A DNA stretch of 64,000 nucleotides from Pantoea alhagi (GTDB lineage: Bacteria; Pseudomonadota; Gammaproteobacteria; Enterobacterales; Enterobacteriaceae): the NCBI RefSeq assembly GCF_002101395.1, contig NZ_CP019706.1, positions 3,658,001-3,722,000 on the forward strand, given 5' to 3'. The translations under genes were made by a program, and so were the position numbers. Positions 1 to 8,329 of this stretch are shown here, in pieces (position 1 is the stretch's first letter; each line of letters starts with the position of its first letter). The notes under the pieces are model-generated. The model saw only the letters and a program-made list of their open reading frames with translations, had not been told where the DNA came from and made no database searches.

Positions 1-1
1 G

Positions 2-1399
2 GAAACGCAGGCGCTTACGCTGGAGCAGGTTAGCCGCTTCGCGAATCAACGTTGTCAGATTGACGGGTATGACTGTTGGGATATCGACGCGCTGGAGCAG
101 TCGATCCGCGCAGGACTGGAGCAGCTGCTGGCGAGCGGCGTGGTGCCGGACAGTATCGGCATCGATACCTGGGGCGTGGATATGATCATGCTCGACCAGG
201 CAGGCGAACGCGTCGGCCTGCCGGTTTCCTATCGCGATAAACGGACTCACGGCCTAATGGCACAGGCACAGCGCGAACTCGGCCGGGATGTTATCTGGCA
301 GCATACCGGCATCCAGTTCCTGCCTTTTAATACGCTTTATCAGCTGCGCGCCTTCAACCAGGCGCATCCTGAACTGCGGGATCGCGTCGCGCACGCCCTG
401 ATGATCCCCGATTATCTGCAGTACCGTTTGACCGGTCAGCTGAACTGGGAATATACCAATGCCAGCACCACGCAATTGCTGAATCTGGCTACCGGCGAGT
501 GGGACAGCACGCTGCTGAACTGGGCTGGCGCGCGCGCCGGGTGGTTTGGCAAGCCGCAGCAGCCCGGTATGCCGGTAGGGGAATGGCAGAGCCGCAGCGG
601 TGCACGTATCCCGGTGATCGCCGTCGCCACACACGATACCGCCAGCGCCGTGCTGGCGACGCCGCTCACCCGCAGCGATGAAGCCTATCTTTGTTCAGGC
701 ACCTGGTCGCTGCTGGGTTTTGAAAGCCGCACGCCGTTCAATGACCACGCCGCGCTGGAGGCCAATATCACCAATGAGGGCGGCGCGGAGGGGCGCTATC
801 GCGTTCTGAAAAACATTATGGGGCTCTGGCTGCTGCAGCGCGTCTGCGATGAACTGCAAATCGACAATCTTTGTGCGCTGATTGATGAGGCCGCGCATTA
901 TCCCGCCTGTTTGTCGATTATCGACGCTAACGATGCGCGCTTTATCAATCCGGCCAGTATGGTGCGGGAAATTCAGGATGCCTGCGTAGAGCAGGCGATG
1001 CCGGTACCGCACAGTCCGGTAGCGCTGGCGCGCTGCATTTTCGATAGTCTGGCGCTGCTCTATCGGCAGGTCAGCGAGGAGCTGGCCGCGCTGCGCGGCA
1101 CCGCTTTTACCCGTCTGCATATTGTGGGCGGCGGCAGCCAGAATCCGTTGTTAAATCAGCTCTGCGCCAATGCCTGCCAGTTGCCGATAAGCGTTGGCCC
1201 TGTTGAGGCCTCAACGCTGGGCAACATCGGCAGCCAGCTGATTGCTCACGGCGAAATGGCGGATGTTAACGCCTTCCGCCGCTGCGTTGCTCAGAATTTT
1301 CCTTCTCATCTTATTCAACCTCTCTCAGACAGCGCGCTAACCGACGGCTGGTCGCGTTTTCAGGCGCTGAAACAACCGCGTAAGGAACTATGCTTATGA
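2..1399 (+). CDS. rhaB: Rhamnulokinase RhaB (5' end outside window)
   Basis: RhaB phosphorylates L-rhamnulose to L-rhamnulose-1-phosphate, the second step of cytoplasmic L-rhamnose catabolism. The reading frame is open from base 2, and 465 residues are visible. By alignment in memory with the 489-residue E. coli protein, only about two dozen N-terminal residues are missing. Seen: the sugar-kinase segments SIGIDTWGVD, THDTASAV (catalytic Asp region), GTWSLLGFES and the C-terminal nucleotide-binding stretch GPVEASTLGNIG. The stop overlaps the rhaA start in an ATGA, which implies translational coupling. rhaA, rhaD and rhaM follow in the same direction. The rhaSR regulators and the promoter must lie upstream, outside the window. 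Confidence 0.97.
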   Translation, partial: ETQALTLEQVSRFANQRCQIDGYDCWDIDALEQSIRAGLEQLLASGVVPDSIGIDTWGVDMIMLDQAGERVGLPVSYRDKRTHGLMAQAQRELGRDVIWQHTGIQFLPFNTLYQLRAFNQAHPELRDRVAHALMIPDYLQYRLTGQLNWEYTNASTTQLLNLATGEWDSTLLNWAGARAGWFGKPQQPGMPVGEWQSRSGARIPVIAVATHDTASAVLATPLTRSDEAYLCSGTWSLLGFESRTPFNDHAALEANITNEGGAEGRYRVLKNIMGLWLLQRVCDELQIDNLCALIDEAAHYPACLSIIDANDARFINPASMVREIQDACVEQAMPVPHSPVALARCIFDSLALLYRQVSEELAALRGTAFTRLHIVGGGSQNPLLNQLCANACQLPISVGPVEASTLGNIGSQLIAHGEMADVNAFRRCVAQNFPSHLIQPLSDSALTDGWSRFQALKQPRKELCL

Positions 1400-2652
1400 C
1401 CAGGCTTACAGAACAGGCTTTTGAACTGGCGAAACAGCGCTATGCTGATAACGGCGTCGATGTCGAAGCCGCAATGGAGCAGCTGGATACCATCCCGGTA
1501 TCCATGCATTGCTGGCAGGGGGACGACGTACGCGGTTTTGAAAATCCGCAGGGCGCGCTGACCGGCGGTATTCAGGCCACCGGTAACTATCCGGGCCGTG
1601 CGCGTAACGCCTCTGAGTTGCGGGCGGATGTTGATGTGGCACTGGGGCTGATCCCCGGCCCAAAACGCTTTAACCTGCACGCTATTTATCTGGAAAGCGA
1701 CGGGCCGGTGGAGCGTAATGAGATCGAACCGCAGCACTTCGCAAACTGGGTGAGCTGGGCGAAAGAGCGTCAGCTGGGACTGGACTTCAACCCAACCTGT
1801 TTCTCCCATCCGCTGAGCGCTGACGGCTTTACGCTATCGCATGCGGATGAGCGCATTCGTCAGTTCTGGATCGATCACTGCAAAGCAAGCCGCAACGTTT
1901 CCGCCTGGTTCGGCGAACAGCTGGGTACGCCCTCGGTGATGAATATCTGGGTGCCGGACGGCATGAAAGATGTAACCGTGGATCGTCTGGCTCCGCGTCA
2001 GCGGCTGATGCAGGCGCTGGATGAGGTGCTGAGCGAAAAGCTGAATCCGGCCCATCATATCGATGCTGTCGAGAGCAAGCTGTTCGGCATCGGGGCAGAG
2101 AGCTATACCGTGGGCTCTAATGAGTTTTACCTGGGCTACGCCACCAGTCGCCAGACCGCGCTGACGCTGGACGCTGGCCATTTCCATCCTACCGAAATGA
2201 TCTCCGACAAAATCTCCACCGTTATGCTCTATGTGCCGCGTCTGTTGCTGCACGTCAGCCGCCCGGTGCGCTGGGACAGCGATCATGTGGTGCTGCTGGA
2301 TGATGAAACCCAGGCGATAGCGCATGAAATTGTGCGTCAGAAGCTGTTCGATAAGGTGCACATCGGCCTCGATTTTTTTGATGCCTCGATCAACCGCATC
2401 GCCGCCTGGGTTATCGGGACGCGTAATGCCAAAAAAGCGCTGCTGCGTGCGCTGCTGGAGCCAACCGGGAAGCTACGCGCCATTGAAGCTGCCGGTGATT
2501 ACACGGCACGCCTGGCGTTGCTGGAAGAGCAAAAATCACTGCCGTGGCAGGCGGTATGGGAAAGTTACTGTCTGCGCCACGGTGTGCCGGTGGATGCTGG
2601 CTGGCTGCGCAACGTGCGCGATTATGAAGAGCAGATCCTCAGTCAACGGTAA
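1396..2652 (+). CDS. rhaA: L-rhamnose isomerase RhaA
   Basis: RhaA interconverts L-rhamnose and L-rhamnulose, the first catabolic step. The 418-residue product matches the usual length of about 419. Family-typical segments are visible: PVSMHCWQGDDVRGFENP near the N-terminus, GSNEFYLGYATSRQ, LDAGHFHPTEMISDK (metal and substrate site) and HIGLDFFDASINRIAAWVIG. The start at 1396 is preferred over the in-frame ATG at 1390. The AAGGA at 1382-1386 is correctly spaced only for 1396, and that ATG forms the ATGA overlap with rhaB. rhaD begins 11 bases downstream with its own ribosome-binding site. Confidence 0.97.
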   Translation: MTRLTEQAFELAKQRYADNGVDVEAAMEQLDTIPVSMHCWQGDDVRGFENPQGALTGGIQATGNYPGRARNASELRADVDVALGLIPGPKRFNLHAIYLESDGPVERNEIEPQHFANWVSWAKERQLGLDFNPTCFSHPLSADGFTLSHADERIRQFWIDHCKASRNVSAWFGEQLGTPSVMNIWVPDGMKDVTVDRLAPRQRLMQALDEVLSEKLNPAHHIDAVESKLFGIGAESYTVGSNEFYLGYATSRQTALTLDAGHFHPTEMISDKISTVMLYVPRLLLHVSRPVRWDSDHVVLLDDETQAIAHEIVRQKLFDKVHIGLDFFDASINRIAAWVIGTRNAKKALLRALLEPTGKLRAIEAAGDYTARLALLEEQKSLPWQAVWESYCLRHGVPVDAGWLRNVRDYEEQILSQR

Positions 2653-2663
2653 GGATGATACTT

Positions 2664-3506
2664 ATGCAATCGATTCTTTCTTCCTGGTTTGTTCAGGGAA
2701 TGGTAAAAGCCACCAGTGACATGTGGTTAAAAGGCTGGGATGAGCGCAACGGCGGTAATATCACCCTGCGCCTGCTGCCGGAAGAGGTAGCCGCATTCCA
2801 GCACGATTTCGTGGCTGAACCACGCTGCATTGAACTGAGCCGGGCGGCACCGGGGCTGGCCAATGACTGGTTTATCGTGACCGGTTCCGGCAAGTTTTTT
2901 CGCAACGTGCAGCTCGATCCTGCTGACTCTCTGGCGCTGCTGCAGGTGGATGATAAAGGCCTCTCCTGTAAAATTCACTGGGGGCTGGTGAACGGTGGCG
3001 TGCCAACTTCCGAGCTGGCCTCTCATTTCCAGTCGCACAGCGTGCGCAAGCAGCTTACCAACGGTGCCGATCGGGTGATTATGCACTGCCATGCCACCAA
3101 CTTTATGGCGCTGAGCTATGTTGTGGAGCTGGATCCGGCGCGCTTTACCCGCCTCCTGTGGGAAGGCAGCACTGAATGTCTGGTGGTTTTCCCGGATGGC
3201 GTTGGCATTGTGCCCTGGATGGTGCCGGGCACCGATGAAATAGGCGATGCCACCGCTAAACAGATGCAGTCGCACAGCCTGGTGATGTGGCCTTTTCACG
3301 GTATTTTCGGCGCAGGGCCGACGCTGGATGAAACCTTCGGCCTGATCGATACTGCTGAGAAATCGTCAGAAGTGCTGGTAAAGGTTATCTCTATGGGGGG
3401 CCTGCGCCAGAGCATTACCACTGAACAACTGGTGGCGCTGGGTAAACGCTTTAACGTTAATCCCTGGCAGGCCGCACTGGATACGGGACCGGCCCATGTT
3501 GCGTAA
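2664..3506 (+). CDS. rhaD: Rhamnulose-1-phosphate aldolase RhaD
   Basis: RhaD is the class II zinc aldolase that splits L-rhamnulose-1-phosphate into dihydroxyacetone phosphate and L-lactaldehyde. With the start at 2664 (280 residues; AAGGA at 2651-2655 eight bases upstream), Glu117, His141, His143, Glu171 and His212 fall at the same numbers as the zinc and catalytic residues of E. coli RhaD. That supports this start over the ATG at 2655. Motifs seen: ERNGGNITLRL, TGSGKFF, MHCHATNF and WPFHGIFGAG. The 3' end overlaps rhaM by 11 bases. A lactaldehyde reductase gene is not in the window. Confidence 0.97.
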   Translation: MQSILSSWFVQGMVKATSDMWLKGWDERNGGNITLRLLPEEVAAFQHDFVAEPRCIELSRAAPGLANDWFIVTGSGKFFRNVQLDPADSLALLQVDDKGLSCKIHWGLVNGGVPTSELASHFQSHSVRKQLTNGADRVIMHCHATNFMALSYVVELDPARFTRLLWEGSTECLVVFPDGVGIVPWMVPGTDEIGDATAKQMQSHSLVMWPFHGIFGAGPTLDETFGLIDTAEKSSEVLVKVISMGGLRQSITTEQLVALGKRFNVNPWQAALDTGPAHVA

Positions 3507-3810
3507 AGCCTTTGTGATGCAGGTTTATCCGGACTGCCATGAAACCTATCAGCAGCGCCATTCGCCTGTCTGGCCTGAGCTGGAGCAGACGCTAAAGGCG
3601 CATGGGGCGCATCACTACAGCATTTATCTGGATGAGCAGCGCAGCCTTTTGTTTGCCTGTGTAGAAATTGAATCGGAAGAACGCTGGGAAGCGATAGCGC
3701 AGACTGAAATCTGCCAGCGCTGGTGGGCATCGATGCGTGAGCTTATGCCCTCAAATGCAGATAATAGTCCGGTAAGCCAGCCGCTGAAGCCCGTATTTTA
3801 TCTGGAGTAG
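3496..3810 (+). CDS. rhaM: L-rhamnose mutarotase RhaM
   Basis: RhaM equilibrates the alpha and beta anomers of L-rhamnose so that imported sugar is presented efficiently to RhaA. The protein has 104 residues, exactly the family length. It begins MLRKAFVMQVYPDCHETY and keeps Tyr18, His22 and the RWW segment associated with the active site. It overlaps rhaD and is the last gene before a strong terminator, as in the usual rhaBADM arrangement. Confidence 0.96.
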   Translation: MLRKAFVMQVYPDCHETYQQRHSPVWPELEQTLKAHGAHHYSIYLDEQRSLLFACVEIESEERWEAIAQTEICQRWWASMRELMPSNADNSPVSQPLKPVFYLE

Positions 3811-3851
3811 CGGGCAGGTTAAAACCTCGCACGACGTTAAACGAGCGTAAT

Positions 3852-3883
3852 AATTAAGGGGCCGAATGGCCCCTTAATTTATT
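3852..3883. terminator. Bidirectional terminator between rhaM and sotB
   Basis: A perfect 12-bp stem (AATTAAGGGGCC at 3852-3863, complement at 3868-3879) with a GAAT loop lies between the convergent genes rhaM and sotB. It is T-rich on both exits. Confidence 0.9.
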
Positions 3884-5064
3884 TAACCGTTGCTGCGCAG
3901 CTGAGGATAGCGCCGGAAAATAAAGATGCACCAGAACAGCGCCAGCAGGCCAAGGATAGCGCCGACATTGCCGACATCTGCCATTTTGAAATGCAGGCTG
4001 ACCTGATTACCTAACAGCGCACCTGCGCCTATGCCGATGTTATAGATGCCGGAAAAAAGCGACATCGCCACATCGGTAGCGTCAGGAGCCAGCGACAGCA
4101 CGCGTACCTGCATCGCCAGGCCAATGGTCATCATGCCCATCCCCCAGACCACACAGAGCACGGAAACCGCAACCGGATGAACCGCTGCGAACAGCAACAG
4201 CCCCATGCACAATGTAATCAGTCCGATGGCGCTCAGCAGTAGTGCGGAAGGGAATCTGTTGCCCAGCAGGCTAAAGATAATGCTGCCAACAATGCCCGCC
4301 GTGCCAAAAATCAACAGCAGGAAAGTGGTAAAGTTTTCCCCCTGTGAGGCAATCACCTGCATAAAGGGTTCGATATAGCTGTAAGCGGTATAATGTGCGG
4401 TGACCACCAGCGTAACCAGCAGATACATGCCGACCAGCGCCGGACGTCTGAACAGCATCGGCACGCTACTGAGCGAGCCGGTATGCTCACTTGGCAGCTT
4501 CGGCAGCAGCTTGATCAACATCAACATCAGTACCAACGCCGACGCGCCGATCATACCGAAGGTAATACGCCAGCCAAGATACTGGCCGATAATGCGTCCA
4601 ATCGGCACGCCCAACACCATCGCCAGTGCGGTGCCGGTAGCCAGCATGCTGAGCGCCTGGGTCTTCTTGCCGGCAGGGGCAACGCGGATCGCCAGCGAGG
4701 CGGTAATCGACCAGAAGATAGCGTGTGCCAGTGCAATACCAATGCGTGACAGTACCAGTACCGGGAAACTCCAGGCCAGCAGCGACAGGATATGGCTCAG
4801 GGTAAACAGCAGGAAAAGTACAGTCAGTAACAGACGGCGCTCTATATTGCGTGTCGCCAGCATAAGCGGGAGCGACATCAATGCCACTACCCAGGCATAG
4901 ATGGTCAACATAATGCCTACTTCAGGCGTTTCCATGGAAAATGACGCGGCGATATCAGAAAGCAGACCCACCGGCACAAATTCGGTGGTGTTGAATATAA
5001 AAGCTGCGACAGCCAGTAGAACAACGCGTAGCCAGGCCGTTTTACGGGAAACAGATGTTTGCAT
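3883..5064 (-). CDS. sotB: Sugar efflux transporter SotB (MFS)
   Basis: This 393-residue inner-membrane MFS exporter has about 12 hydrophobic segments. It closely resembles E. coli SotB/YdeA, which exports arabinose and related sugars. Seen: the SRKTAWLRVV start, AAFIFNTTEFVPVGLLSDIA in the first membrane segment, GIMLTIYAWVVALMSLP, AHAIFWSITASLAIRVAPAGK (motif C region), VVTAHYTAYSYIEPF and LALAPDATDVAMSLFSGIYN-type residues near the C-terminus. Position opposite the rhamnose operon suggests sugar homeostasis. A near-consensus CRP site lies 52 bases upstream of the start. Confidence 0.93.
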   Translation of the reverse strand: MQTSVSRKTAWLRVVLLAVAAFIFNTTEFVPVGLLSDIAASFSMETPEVGIMLTIYAWVVALMSLPLMLATRNIERRLLLTVLFLLFTLSHILSLLAWSFPVLVLSRIGIALAHAIFWSITASLAIRVAPAGKKTQALSMLATGTALAMVLGVPIGRIIGQYLGWRITFGMIGASALVLMLMLIKLLPKLPSEHTGSLSSVPMLFRRPALVGMYLLVTLVVTAHYTAYSYIEPFMQVIASQGENFTTFLLLIFGTAGIVGSIIFSLLGNRFPSALLLSAIGLITLCMGLLLFAAVHPVAVSVLCVVWGMGMMTIGLAMQVRVLSLAPDATDVAMSLFSGIYNIGIGAGALLGNQVSLHFKMADVGNVGAILGLLALFWCIFIFRRYPQLRSNG

Positions 5065-5115
5065 AGGAATAAATGGATGCCAGACGTGTTAACAGAATTG
5101 ATGATTTCATCACCA

Positions 5116-5137
5116 AAAGGTGATTTACATCACATTT
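5116..5137. promoter_or_regulatory. Candidate CRP-cAMP binding site upstream of sotB
   Basis: The 22-base site has the inverted half-sites GTGAT and ATCAC separated by TTAC, and it matches the CRP consensus at 19 of 22 positions by my count. It is centred about 62 bases upstream of the sotB ATG, on the correct side for a leftward promoter. Another inverted repeat (GATGATTTCATC) lies immediately beside it, toward sotB. Confidence 0.7.
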
Positions 5138-5305
5138 AATCACTATTGTGGTCGATTTATAGCAAGAGTGAAACAGTGCGATAAAAAAATATCCTTACAA
5201 ACGTCCGTCTGACCTGAAAGGGCGCGGCGGCAGGACATTCGACTCTGGCAATCTGAAGGGATTCAGTGGCACCAGAGCCTGACGCTATGTGTGTAATCTG
5301 CAATG

Positions 5306-5563
5306 TTAGCAGGAAGAGAGTGAAGTAATAGATGTATGATTTTTATGGGATTGTTTTTTCTTTTTTGGCAGAGGGCAGCAGTTTTTGCATCCTTCAGCGC
5401 GGGCGTAATACTTTTTTGCCTGCTTAATCGCATCAAGCGGCGCATAGAAAGTGCCTAAGAAAAAGCGATCGTTTTCAGGCGCGAGCGAAGCACAGTGGGC
5501 GGAATGAACCCGATAAATACCTGACGAGCCTGCCTTGATATTAACGTAATAAAACTTCCCCAT
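5306..5563 (-). CDS. Small Cys-rich protein of unknown function
   Basis: I do not know a function for this 85-residue basic protein. The start at 5563 (MGKFYYVNIK) follows an AGAGAG ribosome-binding site, whereas longer in-frame starts have none. The core HSAHCASL...FFLGTFYAPLDAIKQAKKYY...GCKNCCP has one early Cys and a C-x2-CC cluster, as in a widespread family of small enterobacterial proteins with a His-Cys and a terminal Cys pair. The tail is Lys-rich. No signal peptide or membrane segment is evident. Metal binding is only a guess from the Cys spacing. Confidence 0.7.
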   Translation of the reverse strand: MGKFYYVNIKAGSSGIYRVHSAHCASLAPENDRFFLGTFYAPLDAIKQAKKYYARAEGCKNCCPLPKKKKQSHKNHTSITSLSSC

Positions 5564-5874
5564 GATGCGCTCTCTGTTGATGAAATATTTTGCAACATGG
5601 TTATTTAATATAGTGCGTTTTTTCAAAAAGCCCAGTAAAAACAAAAACAGCGTTGGCAGGATGCTAAAAAAATAGCGACAGGCGTTTTTGTATTTATAAA
5701 AAGTCTTTAATAAACAGGATGTTAATTTTATTGAGCGTAACTGGATGGGTAGTAAAAAGAAAAGTGAGACGGTAATTTTTATGTGAAGAGTATTAACGTC
5801 AAATTAATTGAATGACACCTGTTAATATTTTTCAATATTTATGAGTGGTTGCTTTTTGTTAATATTTCATTAGC
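5564..5874. other. AT-rich intergenic stretch
   Basis: About 310 bases of strongly AT-rich DNA lie between the small Cys-rich gene and the DHA2 exporter. I find no credible open frame here. Apart from the weak hairpin at its edge I see nothing specific. Confidence 0.5.
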
Positions 5875-5911
5875 GATTATCCGATCAATAATAATAAAAG
5901 ACCGGATAATC
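5875..5911 (-). terminator. Weak hairpin downstream of the DHA2 exporter
   Basis: Nine-base arms GATTATCCG (5875-5883) and CGGATAATC (5903-5911) are separated by 19 bases, just after the exporter stop. There is no clear U-tract, so this may be a factor-dependent or RNA-stability element. Confidence 0.35.
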
Positions 5912-5921
5912 CATCCTGGTA

Positions 5922-7343
5922 CTATCTGGTGGTTCTGGCTGTCTGACAGGAAGCGACAAAGGTGCGTTTTGAACCTAAGGTGCGCAGCACCAGAACCAAC
6001 ATCAGCAGCCATTCCGCTGCCAGCGTAGCCAGCACCGCCTGTTGATAATCTCCCTGCTGCAACATTTGCGTAAACAGCGAGCCCAGCGCCATAGGGCCCA
6101 TACCAAATGCAGCCTGTTGCACCGTTGACAGGGTAGCACTACCGGCTCCGGCATAATCTGTAGGGACGTCAGCCATGCCAATACGGTAAAACGTGCTGAC
6201 AATAAGCGCCTGACCACCGCCAATAATCGCTGTTGCGGGTATCAGGGTGAAGATATTTACCGTTGCCCAGCCGTAGTAAAAGGTTGCCATTAATAACAAT
6301 AAGCCGCTCATCTGTATAACGCAGCCCAGCAGCAGGGTATGGCGTTTACCCAGCTTTTCCACAATCCGCGTCGAACTGATGGAAACGATAAAGTAGGTCG
6401 CGCCTAAAGCAATAAAAGCGTTGCCGGATGAGAAAGCGCTCATACCAATGCCTGACTGCAGCGTGAGTGCGACCGCAAACATAAAACCGCTCCAGCAGCT
6501 AAAAAACAGCACTGCCAGGCTGATGCCGAAACGCATACTGGGCAAGCGCAACAGCACCGGGGGCAGCAACGGCGCGCCGCCACGCTTCTCCAGCGCGATT
6601 TCTGTTCGCCACAGCTGTATCAGCAGCAGCGGGAACAGCATCAACAGCAACAGGCACGGCCATGACCAGTGCAGCACCGGCCCGAGCGCCAGCGCCACCA
6701 TCAAACTGCCGGTTGCGCCCGCCAGCAGCAGCGTTCCGGCTTTATCGATCGGCAACGGCTGAGCATTGCGGGTTTCAGGGATAAAACGCCGTGCGGTCAA
6801 TAAGATCAGCAGGCAAACCGGCAGGTTGATCAAAAATACGCTGCGCCAGCCGTAACCGGCAATATTTGCGCCGATCAAAAAGCCACCCAGCACCTGACCG
6901 ATAATAAAGGCCAGCCCGCCAATGCCTCCATACAGACCAATCGCCCGCGCATGCTCGCGTCCCTGCAGTGTAACGTGCAGCGTGGCCAGAATTTGCGGCA
7001 CCACCAGCGCTGCGCCAATGCCCTGAAGCGCGCGCGCCAGCAGCAGCGTATTAACATTGTTTGCCAGGCCACACAGCAGCGAGGCCAGAGCAAATAGCCA
7101 AACGCCGCTGATAAACAGGCGACGGCGGCCAAAGTTATCGCCCAGGCGGCTACCCATCGCCAGACAAACGGCAAAGGCGATGCCATAAATCGCGACAATC
7201 AATGCCAGCTCAATGGCGGTTGCGTGCAGGCTGGCGGCCATCGCATCCAGCGCAACGTTAACAATGGAGAAATCAATCATTGGCAGCAGCTGACCGGCGA
7301 GCAAAACCATCAGGCCGGCTTTTCTTAACGTTGTCGTGTTCAT
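5922..7343 (-). CDS. DHA2-family MFS drug:proton exporter
   Basis: This 473-residue, roughly 14-segment inner-membrane MFS protein fits the DHA2 multidrug exporter family. Seen: LLAGQLLPMIDFSIVNVALDAM in the first membrane segment (the Asp-containing D1 motif), LGDNFGRRRLF (motif A) and LQGIGAALVVPQILAT (motif C). The start at 7343 (MNTTTLRKAG) follows GAGAAG; a longer frame to 7472 would run into the divergent regulator. It is transcribed away from an XRE-MmyB regulator, the usual pairing for such exporters. Substrate unknown. Confidence 0.88.
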   Translation of the reverse strand: MNTTTLRKAGLMVLLAGQLLPMIDFSIVNVALDAMAASLHATAIELALIVAIYGIAFAVCLAMGSRLGDNFGRRRLFISGVWLFALASLLCGLANNVNTLLLARALQGIGAALVVPQILATLHVTLQGREHARAIGLYGGIGGLAFIIGQVLGGFLIGANIAGYGWRSVFLINLPVCLLILLTARRFIPETRNAQPLPIDKAGTLLLAGATGSLMVALALGPVLHWSWPCLLLLMLFPLLLIQLWRTEIALEKRGGAPLLPPVLLRLPSMRFGISLAVLFFSCWSGFMFAVALTLQSGIGMSAFSSGNAFIALGATYFIVSISSTRIVEKLGKRHTLLLGCVIQMSGLLLLMATFYYGWATVNIFTLIPATAIIGGGQALIVSTFYRIGMADVPTDYAGAGSATLSTVQQAAFGMGPMALGSLFTQMLQQGDYQQAVLATLAAEWLLMLVLVLRTLGSKRTFVASCQTARTTR

Positions 7344-7401
7344 AACGCTTCTCTTGTTTTTGTTACAGGTGGGGCTTAGCATCAACCATTGATTAAACGG
7401 G

Positions 7402-7437
7402 TACCAGTTTTTGCTTATCATGGTATTAATGCTACCA
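7402..7437. promoter_or_regulatory. Candidate operator with three TACCA half-sites
   Basis: In the 116-base gap between the divergent exporter and regulator lie TGGTA (7421-7425) and TACCA (7433-7437) as an inverted pair, plus another TACCA at 7402-7406. Placement suggests binding by the adjacent MmyB-type regulator. Confidence 0.4.
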
Positions 7438-7459
7438 GCCTGAGCAGGGAGAAGAGAAA

Positions 7460-8317
7460 ATGCCAAACGCAAGCCGTGCGGAAACGCCGGAAAAATCGGG
7501 CAGCCGCCTGTTAGGCGACTTTTTGCGGAGCCGGCGTGAAAGTCTCGATCCGGTGCGGCTTGGCCTGCCGCGTATGCGCCATCGCCGTACGCCGGGCCTG
7601 CGTCGGGAAGAGGTGGCGCAGTTGGCTGATGTCGGTGTAACCTGGTACACCTGGCTGGAGCAGGGCAGAGAGATTAAAGCTTCAGCTAAAACCCTTTCCG
7701 CCATCGCGGCAGCGTTACAGTGTAACGAAGCGGAAACGCAGCATCTGTTTCGCCTTGCCGGGCAGGTGTATCCGGCGTCTCAGGCTGCTAAAGCCTGCGC
7801 CAAATTGTCGGCCCATACGCGCATTATGCTGGACAGCCTGAATCCGCTGCCCGCCGTGGTGCAAAACCAGCGCTTTGATATTATGGGGCACAATCAGGCC
7901 TGGGCGCGCCTGATGAATGTTGATGTGGAAACCCTGCCACAAGAGCAACGCAACTGTATGTGGCTGGCGTTTAACCATGCTGGCTGGCGCAGCGCTGTCG
8001 CCGACTGGGAAGAGGTGATGCCGCATATGGTGGCAATGTTTCGGGCACAAATGGGCGAGCACCTGGGCGATCCGCACTGGGAAGATTTTCTGGAACGGCT
8101 GCTAACCAGCTCAGCCGAATTTCGCGACACCTGGCAACGCTATGAGCTACGCAGCATTGAAAACCGGGTGAAATATTTTTCTCATCCGCAGGCCGGCAGG
8201 CTGGCGCTGCGGCAGAATAACTGGTGGTCGGCACCGCGCAACGGCGATCGTCTGCTGGTTTATATTCCTGACGATGAGGCCAGCGCGGCGGCGCTGAAGA
8301 TCATCACCACGAACTAA
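7460..8317 (+). CDS. XRE-family regulator with MmyB-like ligand domain
   Basis: This 285-residue DNA-binding protein has an N-terminal XRE helix-turn-helix (about residues 17-88: LGDFLRSRRESLDP, RTPGLRREEVAQLADVGVTWYTWLEQGR, the family signature). It is followed by an MmyB-like PAS-type domain (VQNQRFDIMGHNQAWARLM, then a C-terminal QNNWWSAPRNGDRLLVY). Such regulators usually repress a divergent oxidoreductase or exporter. Here the neighbour is the DHA2 exporter 116 bases away. The MFS gene 12 bases downstream may be cotranscribed. Confidence 0.88.
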   Translation: MPNASRAETPEKSGSRLLGDFLRSRRESLDPVRLGLPRMRHRRTPGLRREEVAQLADVGVTWYTWLEQGREIKASAKTLSAIAAALQCNEAETQHLFRLAGQVYPASQAAKACAKLSAHTRIMLDSLNPLPAVVQNQRFDIMGHNQAWARLMNVDVETLPQEQRNCMWLAFNHAGWRSAVADWEEVMPHMVAMFRAQMGEHLGDPHWEDFLERLLTSSAEFRDTWQRYELRSIENRVKYFSHPQAGRLALRQNNWWSAPRNGDRLLVYIPDDEASAAALKIITTN

Positions 8318-8329
8318 GAGAACAACGGA

